Of a DNA stretch of 62,303 bases, positions 20,291 to 31,289 are shown piece after piece. The stretch comes from Prorocentrum cordatum (lineage: Eukaryota; Sar; Dinophyceae; Prorocentrales; Prorocentraceae): contig CAUYUJ010014327.1 of NCBI GenBank assembly GCA_963575745.1, positions 102,501-164,803 on the forward strand, read 5' to 3'. The number at the start of each line of letters is the position of its first letter. Position 1 is the stretch's first letter. A program made the position numbers and the translations under genes. The notes beneath the pieces are model-generated. The model was given only the letters and a program-made list of their open reading frames with translations, was not told the origin of the DNA and ran no database searches.

Positions 20291-21067
20291 CTACCACCCC
20301 CCCCCGCTGCTCCTCCCGCGGCCGGCCGCCCCGGGCCTTGGACCATCACCACGTGGACCACCACGCGCTCGATGGCCACCAGCCGCTCCGGAGCCCCCGC
20401 CACGCGTGCCGTCGGACGAGGCCGCCAACTCCTCGAGCTCGACGGCCATTGCGACCAGCACGCCGTGGTCGAAGGGGGCCGTCTCGGGAGCGGGAGGCAG
20501 CCCAGCGCGCTCCCGCAGGCGGACGACGAGGTTCCTCAGCTGCCACACCTCGAGGTGGCCAAGCTTGCCCTTGCCGCCGCTCTCGCCGCCCTTGCCCGCG
20601 TTCTTGCCCTTGCCCTCGCGCTGGTCTGTGCTGGCAGGCGGGCCACGAGCCTGCATCACCACGGGCAGCTCGTCGGCCCAAGCGTCGTCCTCCAGCATCG
20701 GCTGAGGCGGGGCGCCAGCCCCCGTGGCCACCTCGCCCGCCGACCCCTTGTCGATGTCCATGCCGTCAGCGACGATGTAGTGCTTGCCGTTCTCGTCCCC
20801 GCCCTTCGAGCCGCCGCGGCCGCGGGGCCGCCGCCTCCTGCGCGAGGAAGCCGCTGGATCCGCCAGGGGCGCCGCGACGAGCGCGGGGGAGGAGGGCGTG
20901 GCGAGCACAGCCACCGCCGTGCGCAGCAGGCCTTCGGCGGCGCGGATGAGGCGTACCGCCTCCCGCTGGCCGCTCGCAAGCCCAGCCGCCGCGTGCGTCG
21001 CCAGCACTGCGCCGCGCGCAGCGTCCAGCGTCGCCTTCGCGGAGCGGGCGTCGGTCGTCGGCGGCAT
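20291..21067 (-). CDS. Putative 258-aa protein downstream of a relict spliced leader
   Basis: Function unknown. I chose the ATG at 21,067 (MPPTTDARSAK) because a decayed spliced-leader sequence lies about 40 nt upstream on the same strand; the frame stays open further upstream only through the GGA tract. Residues 1-70 are Ala-rich and likely helical. A basic patch (SRRRRRPRGRGG) follows, then a Gly/Lys-rich linker, then the most protein-like part (HLEVWQLRNLVVRLRERAGL), which could be a short amphipathic helix. The C-terminus is Gly-rich and may be out of the true frame. GC-rich third positions fit the surroundings. It may be a retroposed gene copy rather than an active locus. Confidence 0.45.
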   Translation of the reverse strand: MPPTTDARSAKATLDAARGAVLATHAAAGLASGQREAVRLIRAAEGLLRTAVAVLATPSSPALVAAPLADPAASSRRRRRPRGRGGSKGGDENGKHYIVADGMDIDKGSAGEVATGAGAPPQPMLEDDAWADELPVVMQARGPPASTDQREGKGKNAGKGGESGGKGKLGHLEVWQLRNLVVRLRERAGLPPAPETAPFDHGVLVAMAVELEELAASSDGTRGGGSGAAGGHRARGGPRGDGPRPGAAGRGRSSGGGW

Positions 21068-21107
21068 CGGCGAGGCGGCGGGTCGGCGGGGCGACCCAGC
21101 GGCGGCG

Positions 21108-21130
21108 GCGCGTGAGCCAAAATGCCAACT
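21108..21130 (-). other. Degenerate relict DinoSL sequence
   Basis: On the minus strand this reads TCCAGTTGGCATTTTGGCTC then ACG. Compared with the dinoflagellate 22-nt spliced leader it keeps CATTTTGGCTCA and differs at about three positions plus one extra base. It lies about 40 nt upstream of the ATG at 21,067. Known biology: dinoflagellate mRNAs receive this leader by trans-splicing, and reverse-transcribed copies keep it in the genome. Confidence 0.55.
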
Positions 21131-21330
21131 GGAGGAGGAGGAGGAGGAGGAGGAGGAGGAGGAGGAGGAGGAGGAGGAGGAGGAGGAGGAGGAGGAGGAG
21201 GAGGAGGAGGAGGAGGAGGAGGAGGAGGAGGAGGAGGAGGAGGAGAGGAGCAGGAGGAGGAGGAGGAGGAGGAGGAGGAGGGGGAGGAGGAGGAGGAGCA
21301 GGAGCAGGAGGAGGAGGAGGGGTAGAAGGG
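21129..21330 (+). repeat. (GGA)n tract, about 200 bp
   Basis: Pure GGA triplets to about 21,240, then GGA with AGC interruptions. It borders the relict spliced leader directly. Confidence 0.9.
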
Positions 21331-21471
21331 TGGTGATCTGGGCCAGGAGGGGTGAGCTCGCCTTTTCGCGCGCCAGGGGGCGTTTGCAGACGAGCGGCGC
21401 CGGCGCTGGCTGCCGCATTGGGCGAGACCAGGTCTGGCTCTGGGCACGAGGGGAACGGAGCGAAGAGCACG

Positions 21472-21655
21472 TACAGTAGGGGCTCGACCACAAGAAACCT
21501 TCCACAAGAAACCCGAGCCTGAGACCCCAGGGCGTTCGTTGGTTTTTGGTGTGGGGACGTCGCGCTTTCCATAGCAGCACCGTCGAGACCCAAGAAACCC
21601 AGGGCACCCTGGAGGCACGCAGGGTGTGTCTTGGCATGGGCTTCCACTGCACGAA
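21472..21655 (+). repeat. F8 element, copy 3
   Basis: ACCACAAGAAACCTTCCACA, GAGCCTGAGACCCCAGG, AAGAAACCCAGGGCACCCTG and CTTGGCATGGGCTTCCACTG match 4,497-4,670. Confidence 0.7.
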
Positions 21656-24439
21656 TACAACTCGACAGGATCCGAGGGTTGCATGGTAAGGACGCAAGGA
21701 TCGTGGACGCCCTAACCAAAAGCCGTTTGAGCGAAGATTGCCAACTATAGCTTCTGAGGATGGGCCGAATGCGCACGGATAGAAGGCAAGGTGGCCTTGG
21801 AGCACGACTCATCCTTATGATTCTGTTTCGCTGTAACCCAAACAGACGAATATATGACACACGCCTGTGGGAAGCCCGTCGCATAGGCCCTCCCTCCGCA
21901 CAGGGGCAGCTATGAACTGGCCGCTGCTGTGCAGGTGAGGGTTCGGCTGCATGGTAAAGCCAGATTGAAGCAAACTAAAGACATACTTAACTGCGTTAAA
22001 TATACAGCACAGCATGAACAATGCAAGGCACTGCAGAGCAAAGCGAGTCGCAACGAAACGAGATACAATCAACAAGACGACACAATCCAGTCACAAGCGT
22101 CGCGCGTTTCACTATCAAGCTGCTTTTTCAACGGATTCCACATCTTCAGCCAATTATTTGCTTTCAGCACAGCGCTTCTAATCGGAACCGCGTCGGGCCC
22201 ACTGCACGTGCTTCACAAACACACACGCGACCTTCTCTTCACGCGACCGGCATAGTGAACTAGACAACCAGAGGACACAACGAAAGTTCTGTGGCACTAC
22301 GACGCCACGCGGTTGCGACAACGTGACCCCCACTGTAATGGCACCATCCACCGACACCGTGGCACTAGCCACGGGGCTCAACGAGCTAGTACGCACCTAA
22401 ACTTGAAATACGATACATCATTTAAATGTCACCTGTGTAGAAACAACCACTGCCTACCCTGCCTTGCATGAGGTCCACTCGACCTTGTGTGCAGCAGAAG
22501 ATATAAAGACCCACGGCTTGATTCAGACAAAGCCTGATGAACCGAATCATCTGTGCTAGCCTGGCAACAACTGGAAGACTTCGTCTACTACACTTTTCTG
22601 TAGGCAGCGCAACTGAACAAAAGGTAACCTCGACGACAAGCACAGGTGTGAAAGGCCGACGCCAGACTCGTGCAAACAGCACTGTGACCTGGTAAGCATG
22701 TTCGTTTCGACACCGGCTCTGGGAAAACTCCAACCATCAGATACGCTACTACGCAACGACCGATCCCGATGGATCGACGGAGATCGCATTCGGGGACGTG
22801 ATGGCGCGTTAACCCTTCCGACGGCCCATACGCGCTGCAATATCGTGACGTTGCCCCTCACCCTTGCGCAAAGGTTATTTCTAGTCACGCCTGTCCCTGC
22901 ACGAGAGCAAGAGGAGTGGTCAGACCCTTCCGAATCATGCAGAGTCGCTAACTACCTGGCAATACAAAGAAGGCTGTGCGCGTGCGACCACACCTCCGAA
23001 ACACAATTCCCAGGCGCGCCACTCCGTTGGCGATTGGCGCCAAGTCATGCAATGGCATTGCTGAGAAAGACGTGCTCATGACAGGACCAGTACTACAGCG
23101 AACAGAACTTGCACACCTGCCCGCCCTGTGTCAAGGAAGGCCGATTACATGCTACAGCAAAATATACACGCACACTGTCCATGGATCCTTTTCCAGAAAT
23201 GCAAGTGACTCTCGTGGTACAGGTACTTCATTGTTCACGGCAACGGATATCAGCATGAACCCGACAAACACTGTATATAACGGATTGCCAATTCCCTGGC
23301 ATCTATTCTGGACACGAACGATGTCTCACATATCCCGCCACTCCCTGACGACAACATAATCAAGAAAAGAACCGAGTCGCACCAAGATGTCTACAAACAG
23401 CCAATCTGCACACGAAACGCATCACACCTTTCAAATCACGCGATGCCTCTTAACAATGCTTAGGTGCAAGACTGATCGAACGGGAATGGTGGCAACAACG
23501 GGACCCCGCGTTTTTTTAGTTTTTCGTCTTCGGATGGTTTGGTTTCGGGCCGTCGGGGTGAACCGTTTCAGTCCTCCGTTCCTTCCCTCATCTCCACTTC
23601 CCTTCCTTGTCGTCCTCCTTCTCCTCATCCTCCGTCTCTGCGTTCTTCGGCGTGGTGGCCACCGATTTCGATTTGTGAGCGAAGTCGACATACATTCCTT
23701 AAGTTGGCGGTCGGGGACCACAAAACAAAATGAAAAAAACCGAACAAGCCAAAGGAACTGAAGTGCTGGAGGCTGGAACCTTGGACAACAACCAAAACAA
23801 CAAAACAAATACCGCTCCCACAGAGAATGCCCCCCCCGGACATCTCCTTTCGGACGGCGTTCCCCGGAATCTTTGTTTTTTTGTAGGTAGATGGGCGGTC
23901 GGGCACCAACGCACCCGTGAACAAGAACGCATCAGAGGGAGTCGATTATCAAGGGTATCATTCCTCCTCGTCCTCCTCGTGCTCGTCCTCCTCCTCTTCC
24001 TCCTCGCCTTCATGATCCTCAACTTCCTTCCTCTCATCATTTCCCGCCATCCTCATTCGCATTATCCACCTCTCCTTCTTTCTCCAGCTGGGTGCTGGAA
24101 AACAAAAAACAATAGAAAAAACAGCATAACGAAAATTTGTTGGTGTTGTTCCAATGGTTGTCCTAAAGTGTCAGCGCTTCAAATGCTTTTGTTCCTGAAG
24201 GTTTTCCCACAGTGCTAGGCGTCCTTTAGAGTTAGGGGAGGAGGATGAGGAGGAGGAGGAGGAGGGGAGGAGGAAGAACAGGAGGAAGAAGGCAGAAACG
24301 GAGGAGGACGAGGAGGAGGAGGGCGGAGACGGAAGAGGAGACGGAGGAGGAGGAGGCAGCGAATGGAAAAGGGAACGAGGAGGAGAGGACAGGGAGGGAG
24401 CAGGGAGCCAGCCGCGAGAGCCATAAATAATCGCTTCGT
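21656..24439. other. Lower-GC region without a recognised gene
   Basis: Composition shifts to more A/T than the flanks. The longest open frames are about 110-160 codons and match nothing I know. A C/T-rich run with CTCCTCC words lies at 23,570-23,640 and another at 23,965-24,010, with a GGA-rich run at 24,238-24,360. No RNA gene seen. Confidence 0.45.
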
Positions 24440-24735
24440 AAGCCTCCCGCAAAGGATTCCTAGTGTGAGTTTTTCCCATCGAATCCCTTTGTTGTGCTTT
24501 CCAAAAGATTCCTGTTGTGAGGCATTCCATTTGTGGTGCTGTCCAACAGATCTCTTGTGTAAGGCCGTCCAATCGAATCCCTTCGTGGTGATTCCCCTGG
24601 ATTCCTGGTATGAGGCTTTCCGATCGAATCCCTTTGTGAGGCTTTCCAACAGATCCCTTCTGTGACGCTTTACAATAGAATCCCTTTGGGGCGCTTTCTA
24701 ACGGGTTCATAGCGTGAGGGCTTACAATAGAATCT
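24440..24735 (+). repeat. Array of 26-bp repeats, forward arm
   Basis: About eleven units near the consensus AATCGAATCCCTTTGTGAGG then CTTTCC, each differing at several bases. It faces an inverted array at 24,857-25,040 across a 120-bp spacer, forming a large head-to-head palindrome-like structure. Confidence 0.8.
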
Positions 24736-24856
24736 CCAGTCCATTGTGAAGATTCCTACTTATCCGCCTACTCCACTCTACTTTCCTTCTCTTCTACACT
24801 GCACCTTCCTGCCTCACAATGGGAATATGTTGGAAAGAACCACTAGGGATTACATG

Positions 24857-25040
24857 GAAAGCCTCACAAAAAGAAACCTTTGGAAAGCGCCACAAACGGA
24901 GGATTCTATTGGACAGCCTCACAACAGGACTCGATTGGAAAGCTTCATAACAGGAATCCTTTGGCAAGAACTATAAAGCGATTTCATTGGACAGTCTCAC
25001 AAAGGGAACCCGATGAAAAACACCACGAAGCGATTCGGAT
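24857..25040 (-). repeat. Array of 26-bp repeats, inverted arm
   Basis: About seven units of the inverse consensus (GGAAAGCCTCACAAAGGGAT). The spacer 24,736-24,856 is unrelated and T/C-rich. Confidence 0.8.
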
Positions 25041-26126
25041 GAGCTGCGGGCAGCGCGGGCCAAAAGCATGTATTATGAAACGGCTATGACGACAGAGACA
25101 AACAGAAGCACGCACGCGCCATCATCTCTGCATCGCCATGCGTGTTTTCGAGGGTGCGGGGATGCCCGGGAGCCCGAGATAGCAATCGTCATCTGTGTCG
25201 CCATCATCTCCATCACAGAGAGCCCAAAACATAGTCATCGCTGTCACCATCTTCAACATAACGAAACAAAAATTAAGAAAAAAACGCGGGGTGCCGTTAT
25301 GCCCCCCCCCCAACCCGGCAACCAATTTCATGACGGTGCTGCGGCGCCTGCCGTGTCTCTTCAGCTGGCTTCGAGCACACGCAATCGTCTGACATGCCTT
25401 CCGCCTATGCCCTGGGGGCGAACGAAACAGCGCCTACATCCAACTCAGTTATCTGCATACGCCGCCACCACCACTGGCCCACCATCGGAAACAACGGCCC
25501 CAACTCGATACGGCCTACAGCCCATGCTCGTCACCACTCGGACAGACACGCGCCCTCGTCGGCCCTGACACGAACATGTATGTACCGAGATGGTCGACAT
25601 GCGCTGGCAATTCTCACACGCAAACGTCCCGACACGATCATTCCGTGTTCTGCCATCACATTCCGCACCCTTCGCTAGACATGGACAGGAAAGGAAGAGA
25701 CAGCGCCCCGCCAGGCCCCGCCTGCACAACACATAGCACGACTTGCGCTGCTAATTACGAAGACGAGTCGTGTTTCGGAGCCACCGTGATGTGCAATACC
25801 TCCCCGCAGCGCATGCAGAAGCACAGCCAATGCGGTCTTCGTTCTTCTTGACAAGGGATCGGCCAAATCAGAACCGCGGGATTCGAGAGCAAAGCCTAAC
25901 ACGGGAAAATACCGGAGGAACCAAAGGTGAACACTATCCATACATGTACGTACGTATGTGTGAAGAGGAGGAGGCGGAGGAGGAGGAGGAGGCGTTGTTC
26001 ATGCGTACGACTATGGATGCATATATGTTTTTGGGCGACGCGGTGCTGCTATGCCTTACCTTCCGTCGCGGGGCCTCCGTCCGCGCAGACGGTTGACGAT
26101 GCAGCGCGCCTCCAAGCGCGTAGGTA
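25041..26126. other. No recognised gene
   Basis: Short open frames on both strands without recognisable motifs. A GGA run lies at 25,960-25,990. Confidence 0.4.
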
Positions 26127-26266
26127 TACCAGTTCTCCCCCCACGTTAGCCCGAGAGCTCAATGTTCTCGCTTTTGAAACTTCGAACCACCGATGTACCA
26201 ATTCTCCCCCCCCCATACGCCCCAGAGCTCATTGTTCTCGCTTCTGAAACTTCGAGCCATCGATTC
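26127..26266 (+). repeat. Tandem duplication of a 69-bp unit
   Basis: 26,127-26,195 and 26,196-26,266 share TACCA(G/A)TTCTCCCCCC, GAGAGCTCA.TGTTCTCGCTT and TGAAACTTCGA.CCA, offset by 69 bp. Confidence 0.75.
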
Positions 26267-26882
26267 ACATTCGAAGACCCGACTGAAATAGGACCAAGGG
26301 GTCGGCGCTGCGGCGCCATCCTGTGAATCAAACACAATGCGCAAGCTGTGTTTTCCTGCTCAACTCCATGACGTGTGTTCGGCCCTGCGGGGGAGAACTC
26401 GAAATGGCACCACGGAGCCCCCTTGTGCCACGATGGCCCCCGTGATTGCGACCATGCCCCGACGATGCCGCAATATGTTTAAAGATGCCCCAAGACGTCT
26501 CGGGTAGATCCCAAGAGGAACCCACGAGAAACCCGAAATACAGACATCCCAAGAAACATGGAATCTGCCTCTCAACCAAAACCCGTGCACGGTGGCGGCA
26601 TTGGCGGAGGGCAACGGTATCCCTCTTCCTATCTTTTTACAAGCCCGGGGGGGGGGGGAAACCATCCCCCCCTCCAAAACTGGACCCCCGGGATCTGGGG
26701 TTCTCGGGCTCCCTTGGACGTCCTTGGAAAAGCTCACCCGGCTTTCCGGGTCTCCACAAACGCCTTCCCAGCAGACCCAGAGCGATCCGAGGGGTCATCA
26801 AAAAGGCTCAAGGGAGGCCCCAGGCAGCACAAGAGCGCTCCAAGAGGGACTCCAATTGCGTCAGGACGGCCCAAAAGACTTC
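26267..26882. other. No gene; CCCAAGA-rich leader of the 447-bp satellite
   Basis: From about 26,750 the sequence is rich in CCCAAGA/GGCCC words like the satellite that follows, but is not an alignable copy. A G run lies at 26,647-26,658. Confidence 0.4.
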
Positions 26883-29552
26883 CAAGGCACCCCAAAAAGC
26901 TTTCCGAGGGGCCTTCAGAGCACAAAAGTCGTCCCATTCCCTTCGTGCAACTTACAATTTTAGCATATTCGCCTCTCGGATTCCATCAGCTTTCAAGACG
27001 GTTTCAAAGCCGAGATCGCCTCCAGACGCCCCAAAAGGCCCCTAAAAAAGCTTCAAGACGGCCGAGCCCGGCCCCACGATCGCCCACGAGAGCCCCAAGA
27101 CAGCCCATAATGGAACCAAGAGGCCCTCCAGGGCTCCCAGCACAGACCCAAAAGGGCCATGGGAGGTCCCCCGAAGTGCCCAAGATGGGTCCAAAGGGGG
27201 CTCCAGCGGGCCCAAGCTCCCCAAGACGGCCCAAGAAGGCCCCAGGACGGCCCATGAAGGCGCCAAAACGGCCCACGAGGGCCCCGAAAACACCCCCACG
27301 ATGTTTCCGAATGCCAACTTAAAGACCCCAAAGGCACCCCAAAAAGCTTTCCACGGTGCCTTCAAAGCACAAAGATCGTCCCATTCCCTTCGTAAAACTT
27401 ACAATTTTAGCATATTCGCCTTTCGGATTCCATCAGCTTTCAAGACGGTTTCAAAGCCGAGATCGCCTCCAGACGCCCCAAAAGGCCCCTAAAAAAGCTT
27501 CAAGACGGCCGAGCCCGGCCCCACGATCGCCCACGAGAGCCCCAAGACAGCCCATAATGGAACCAAGAGGCCCCCCAAGGGCTCCCAGCACAGACCCAAA
27601 AGGGCCATGGGAGGTCCCCGAAGTGCCCAAGATGGGTCCAAAGGGGGCTCCAGCGGGCCCAAGCTCCCCAAGACGGCCCAAGAAGGCCCCAGGACGGCCC
27701 ATGAAGGCGCCAAAACGGCCCACGAGGGCCCCGAAAACACCCCCACGATGTTTCCGAATGCCAACATAAAGACCCCCAAGGCACCCCAAAAAGCTTTCCA
27801 AGGGGCCTTCAAAGCACAAAAATCGTCCCATTCCCTTCGTAAAACTTACAATTTTAGCATATTCGCCTTTCGGATTTCATCAGCTTTCAAGACGGTTTCA
27901 AAGCCCCCGAGATCGCCTCAAGACGCCCCAAAAGGCCCCCAAGAAAGCTTCAAGACGGCCGAGCCGGGCCCCACGATCGCCCACGAGAGCCCCAAGACAG
28001 CCCATAATGGAACCAAGAGGCCCCCCAAGGGCTCCCAGCACAGACCCAAAAGGGCCATGGGAGGTCCCCGGAAGTGCCCAAGATGGGTCCAAAGGGGGCT
28101 CCAGCGGGCCCAAGCTCCCCAAGACGGCCCAAGAAGGCCCCAGGACGGCCCATGAAGGCGCCAAAACGGCCCACGAGGGCCCCGAAAACACCCCCACGAT
28201 GTTTCCGAATGCCAACATAAAGACCCCCAAGGCACCCCAAAAAGCTTTCCAAGGGGCCTTCAAAGCACAAAAATCGTCCCATTCCCTTCGTAAAACTTAC
28301 AATTTTAGCATATTCGCCTTTCGGATTTCATCAGCTTTCAAGACGGTTTCAAAGCCCCCGAGATCGCCTCAAGACGCCCCAAAAGGCCCCCAAGAAAGCT
28401 TCAAGACGGCCGAGCCGGGCCCCACGATCGCCCACAAGACAGCCCATAATGGAACCAAGAGGCCCCCCAAGGGCTCCCAGCACAGACCCAAAAGGGCCAT
28501 GGGAGGTCCCCGGAAGTGCCCAAGATGGGTCCAAAGGGGGCTCCAGCGGGCCCAAGCTCCCCAAGACGGCCCAAGAAGGCCCCAGGACGGCCCATGAAGG
28601 CGCCGAAACGGCCCACGAGGGCCCCGAAAACACCCCCACGATGTTTCCGAATGCCAACATAAAGACCCCAGAGGCACCCCAAAAAGCTTTCCAAGGGGCC
28701 TTCGAAGCACAAAAATCGTCCCATTCCCTTCGTAAAACTCACAATTTTAGCATATTCGCCTTTCGGATTCCATCAGCTTTCAAGACGGTTTCAAAGCCGA
28801 GATCGCCTCCGACGCCCCAAAAGGCCCCTAAAAAAGCTTCAAGACGGCCGAGCCCGGCCCCACGATCGCCCACGAGAGCCCCAAGACAGCCCATAATGGA
28901 ACCAAGAGGCCCCCCAAGGGCTCCCAGCACAGACCCAAAAGGGCCATGGGAGGTCCCCGGAAGTGCCCAAGATGGGTCCAAAGGGGGCTCCAGCGGGCCC
29001 AAGCTCCCCAAGACGGCCCAAGAAGGCCCCAGGACGGCCCATGAAGGCGCCAAAACGGCCCACGAGGGCCCCGAAAACACCCCCACGATGTTTCCGAATG
29101 CCAACATAAAGACCCCAAGGCACCCCAAAAAGCTTTCCAAGGGGCCTTCAAAGCACAAAAATCGTCCCATTCCCTTCGTAAAACTTACAATTTTAGCATA
29201 TTCGCCTTTCGGATTCCATCAGCTTTCAAGACGGTTTCAAAGCCGAGATCGCCTCAAGACGCCCCAAAAGGCCCCCAAGAAAGCTTCAAGACGGCCGAGC
29301 CGGGCCCCACGATCGCCCACGAGAGCCCCAAGACAGCCCATAATGGAACCAAGAGGCCCCCCAAGGGCTCCCAGCACAGACCCAAAAGGGCCGTGGGAGG
29401 TCCCCGGAAGTGCCCAAGATGGGTCCAAAGGGAGCTCCAGCGGGCCCAAGCTCCCCAAGACGGCCCAAGAAGGCCCTAAGACGGCCCATGAAGGCGCCAA
29501 AACGGCCCACGAGGGCCCCGAAAACACCCCCACGATGTTTCCGAATGCCAGC
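26883..29552 (+). repeat. Satellite: six tandem copies of a ~447-bp unit
   Basis: The landmark GGGCCATGGGAGGTCCC (GGGCCGTGGG in the last copy) falls at 27,154, 27,602, 28,052, 28,494, 28,941 and 29,388, giving spacings of 448, 450, 442, 447 and 447. Copies begin near AAGGCACCCCAAAAAGCTTT and differ by a few bases and short indels (for example GCCCACAAGACAGCCC at about 28,430, missing GAGAGCC). Because 447 is a multiple of three, long open frames run through adjacent copies on both strands, but the 442-, 448- and 450-bp units break phase. I therefore read it as non-coding satellite. Within each unit CCCAAGANGGCCC-like words form a finer internal repetition. Confidence 0.9.
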
Positions 29553-29877
29553 ATTAATTGAATTTGCTTCCATGACATTTCATATTGTGACCCAGTCGTT
29601 GAGGGTCTCGTGGCATGCAGCGAAAATGCCCGAGGATGCCCCGTACGAGTTGCGTATGCATGTTCATACCCTCATTCACACAGAAATTTAATGTACAGAT
29701 GTACGCTGCATACACATACAACAATGAAAGTATATTGTATACACCTAGACATTTATACGGAACGTGCATGCACGTGCGCGTGTATACATGCATGCGCGCA
29801 TGTTCGCACGCACGCATTCCGCTTGCGTGCAGAACTCAAAAGACCAAGGTGCATGGCGCGCAGCGCCAATGCAGTCT

Positions 29878-29928
<51 letters not shown>

Positions 29929-30384
29929 GTCGACATGTACACATCTGATCGACCCGCCCCGCACCACCAAACACATTTATTGTCGATTCCCGCTCATCTG
30001 TTTCCTGTCTCCTTCTCATCCTCCTTCTCCTCCTCCTCCATTCCTTTTCCTTATGAGTAACTCCTTCCTGTCGCACCCCGAGGCCAGTCGGAAGGGTGGG
30101 CTGGGCGTTTCGCCTGAGACTTCCCTACCACTTAAGAGCCTGAAGCTTAGAAACTTGCATTCGCTTCACAGATGGAGGGCGGGTTGCTTCCAAAAGGTGG
30201 CTCTCGCATTGGCGCCGCGCACTTTCGTTATAAACATTTGCAGGCGTTTCACGGATTGAGGGGTCGTTCTCACAATGTGGCAATGTTACAATCACGTGTT
30301 CTGCTTCCTGCCGTGAACTGTTGAATTCCGCGTGAGGGTGGGGGGGGGGCGAAAAGGGCTCTGATGACCTTCACCCGGCGGGGT
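29553..30384. other. No gene; A/T-rich with (TA)n
   Basis: (TA)n about 44 bp long at 29,879-29,922; GCATGCA-type words at 29,765-29,815. No recognisable coding. Confidence 0.5.
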
Positions 30385-30740
30385 TCTCAGAATCCCTATC
30401 GTGTCCTGGAACACGTAAGAATCGACGACTCGCGCCCTCGAGGCGACCATTCCGCGTAAAGTACGCCGCGTTCGCGCCCCCAAGGCCGTGACCCTTAGTA
30501 GAGTACTTTACATTCGCGTCCACGAGGCCTTAAACCCGGGATCACATTACGTTGTGTTCGCGCTCCCGAGGCCATAATTTCTTGGAGAGTAAACACGATT
30601 CGCGTTTCCGATGCAACACGCTCTCGTGAGTTACGCAATATCTGCGTCCCCGAAACCACGATCCCTTGCACATGAAACGTTTTCCGCGCCCCCCAACAAT
30701 CACGCACACCCGTAACAGAAAAATTACCCGGAACCTGCGA
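30385..30740 (+). repeat. Degenerate tandem repeat, about 42-bp period
   Basis: Words like TTCGCG(C/T)(C/T)CCCGAGGCC occur near 30,428, 30,470, 30,512, 30,557, 30,598, 30,640 and 30,681, spaced 41-45 bp. 42 bp is 14 codons, and the minus-strand frame shows a repeated ASGARTQRN-like peptide, but there is no convincing start or domain. Confidence 0.65.
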
Positions 30741-31179
30741 TCTCGGAGCCACAGTCCCCTCTTGCGCACAACAGAAAAGCACAGCCCAAAGCGGTACAGG
30801 GCCTCCAGGAAGGAGCCCCCGAGCGGCCCAAGAGGACCCCAGCACGGCCCAAGGGCCGCCCACGACGGCCCAAGAGGCCTTAGCCGGCTCCAGGAGGGGG
30901 GGCCCCGAGGGGGGGCCCGAGCGGACGCGTCGAGCTCCCCTCGGCCCCGCGGAGCCCCCAGGAGGTCCCAAGGGGGGCCCCAAAGAGCTTGACGAGGCCC
31001 CCAAGAGCTTGCCCCCCAGGAGGCCCCAGCCAAAACTGCCCCCAAGAGGGGTTCCCGAGAGCGCTCCGAAGAGACCCAAGGAACACCCTTGAGAACTCTG
31101 GCGCACAAGCCGAGAACGGCAGCTGGATGAGACGAAGGCCGTTGTAGATGTGTATGTGTCTGTCTGTCTGTCTGTCTGT

Positions 31180-31218
<39 letters not shown>

Positions 31219-31251
31219 TTTCTCTGTACGTATGTATGTAGGTCTGGATGT

Positions 31252-31289
<38 letters not shown>

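Noticed and set aside
28449-29561. A 370-codon Pro/Lys-rich protein with 149-residue repeats
   Set aside because: It only reflects the 447-bp satellite; copies of 442, 448 and 450 bp break the frame and the opposite strand is equally open.
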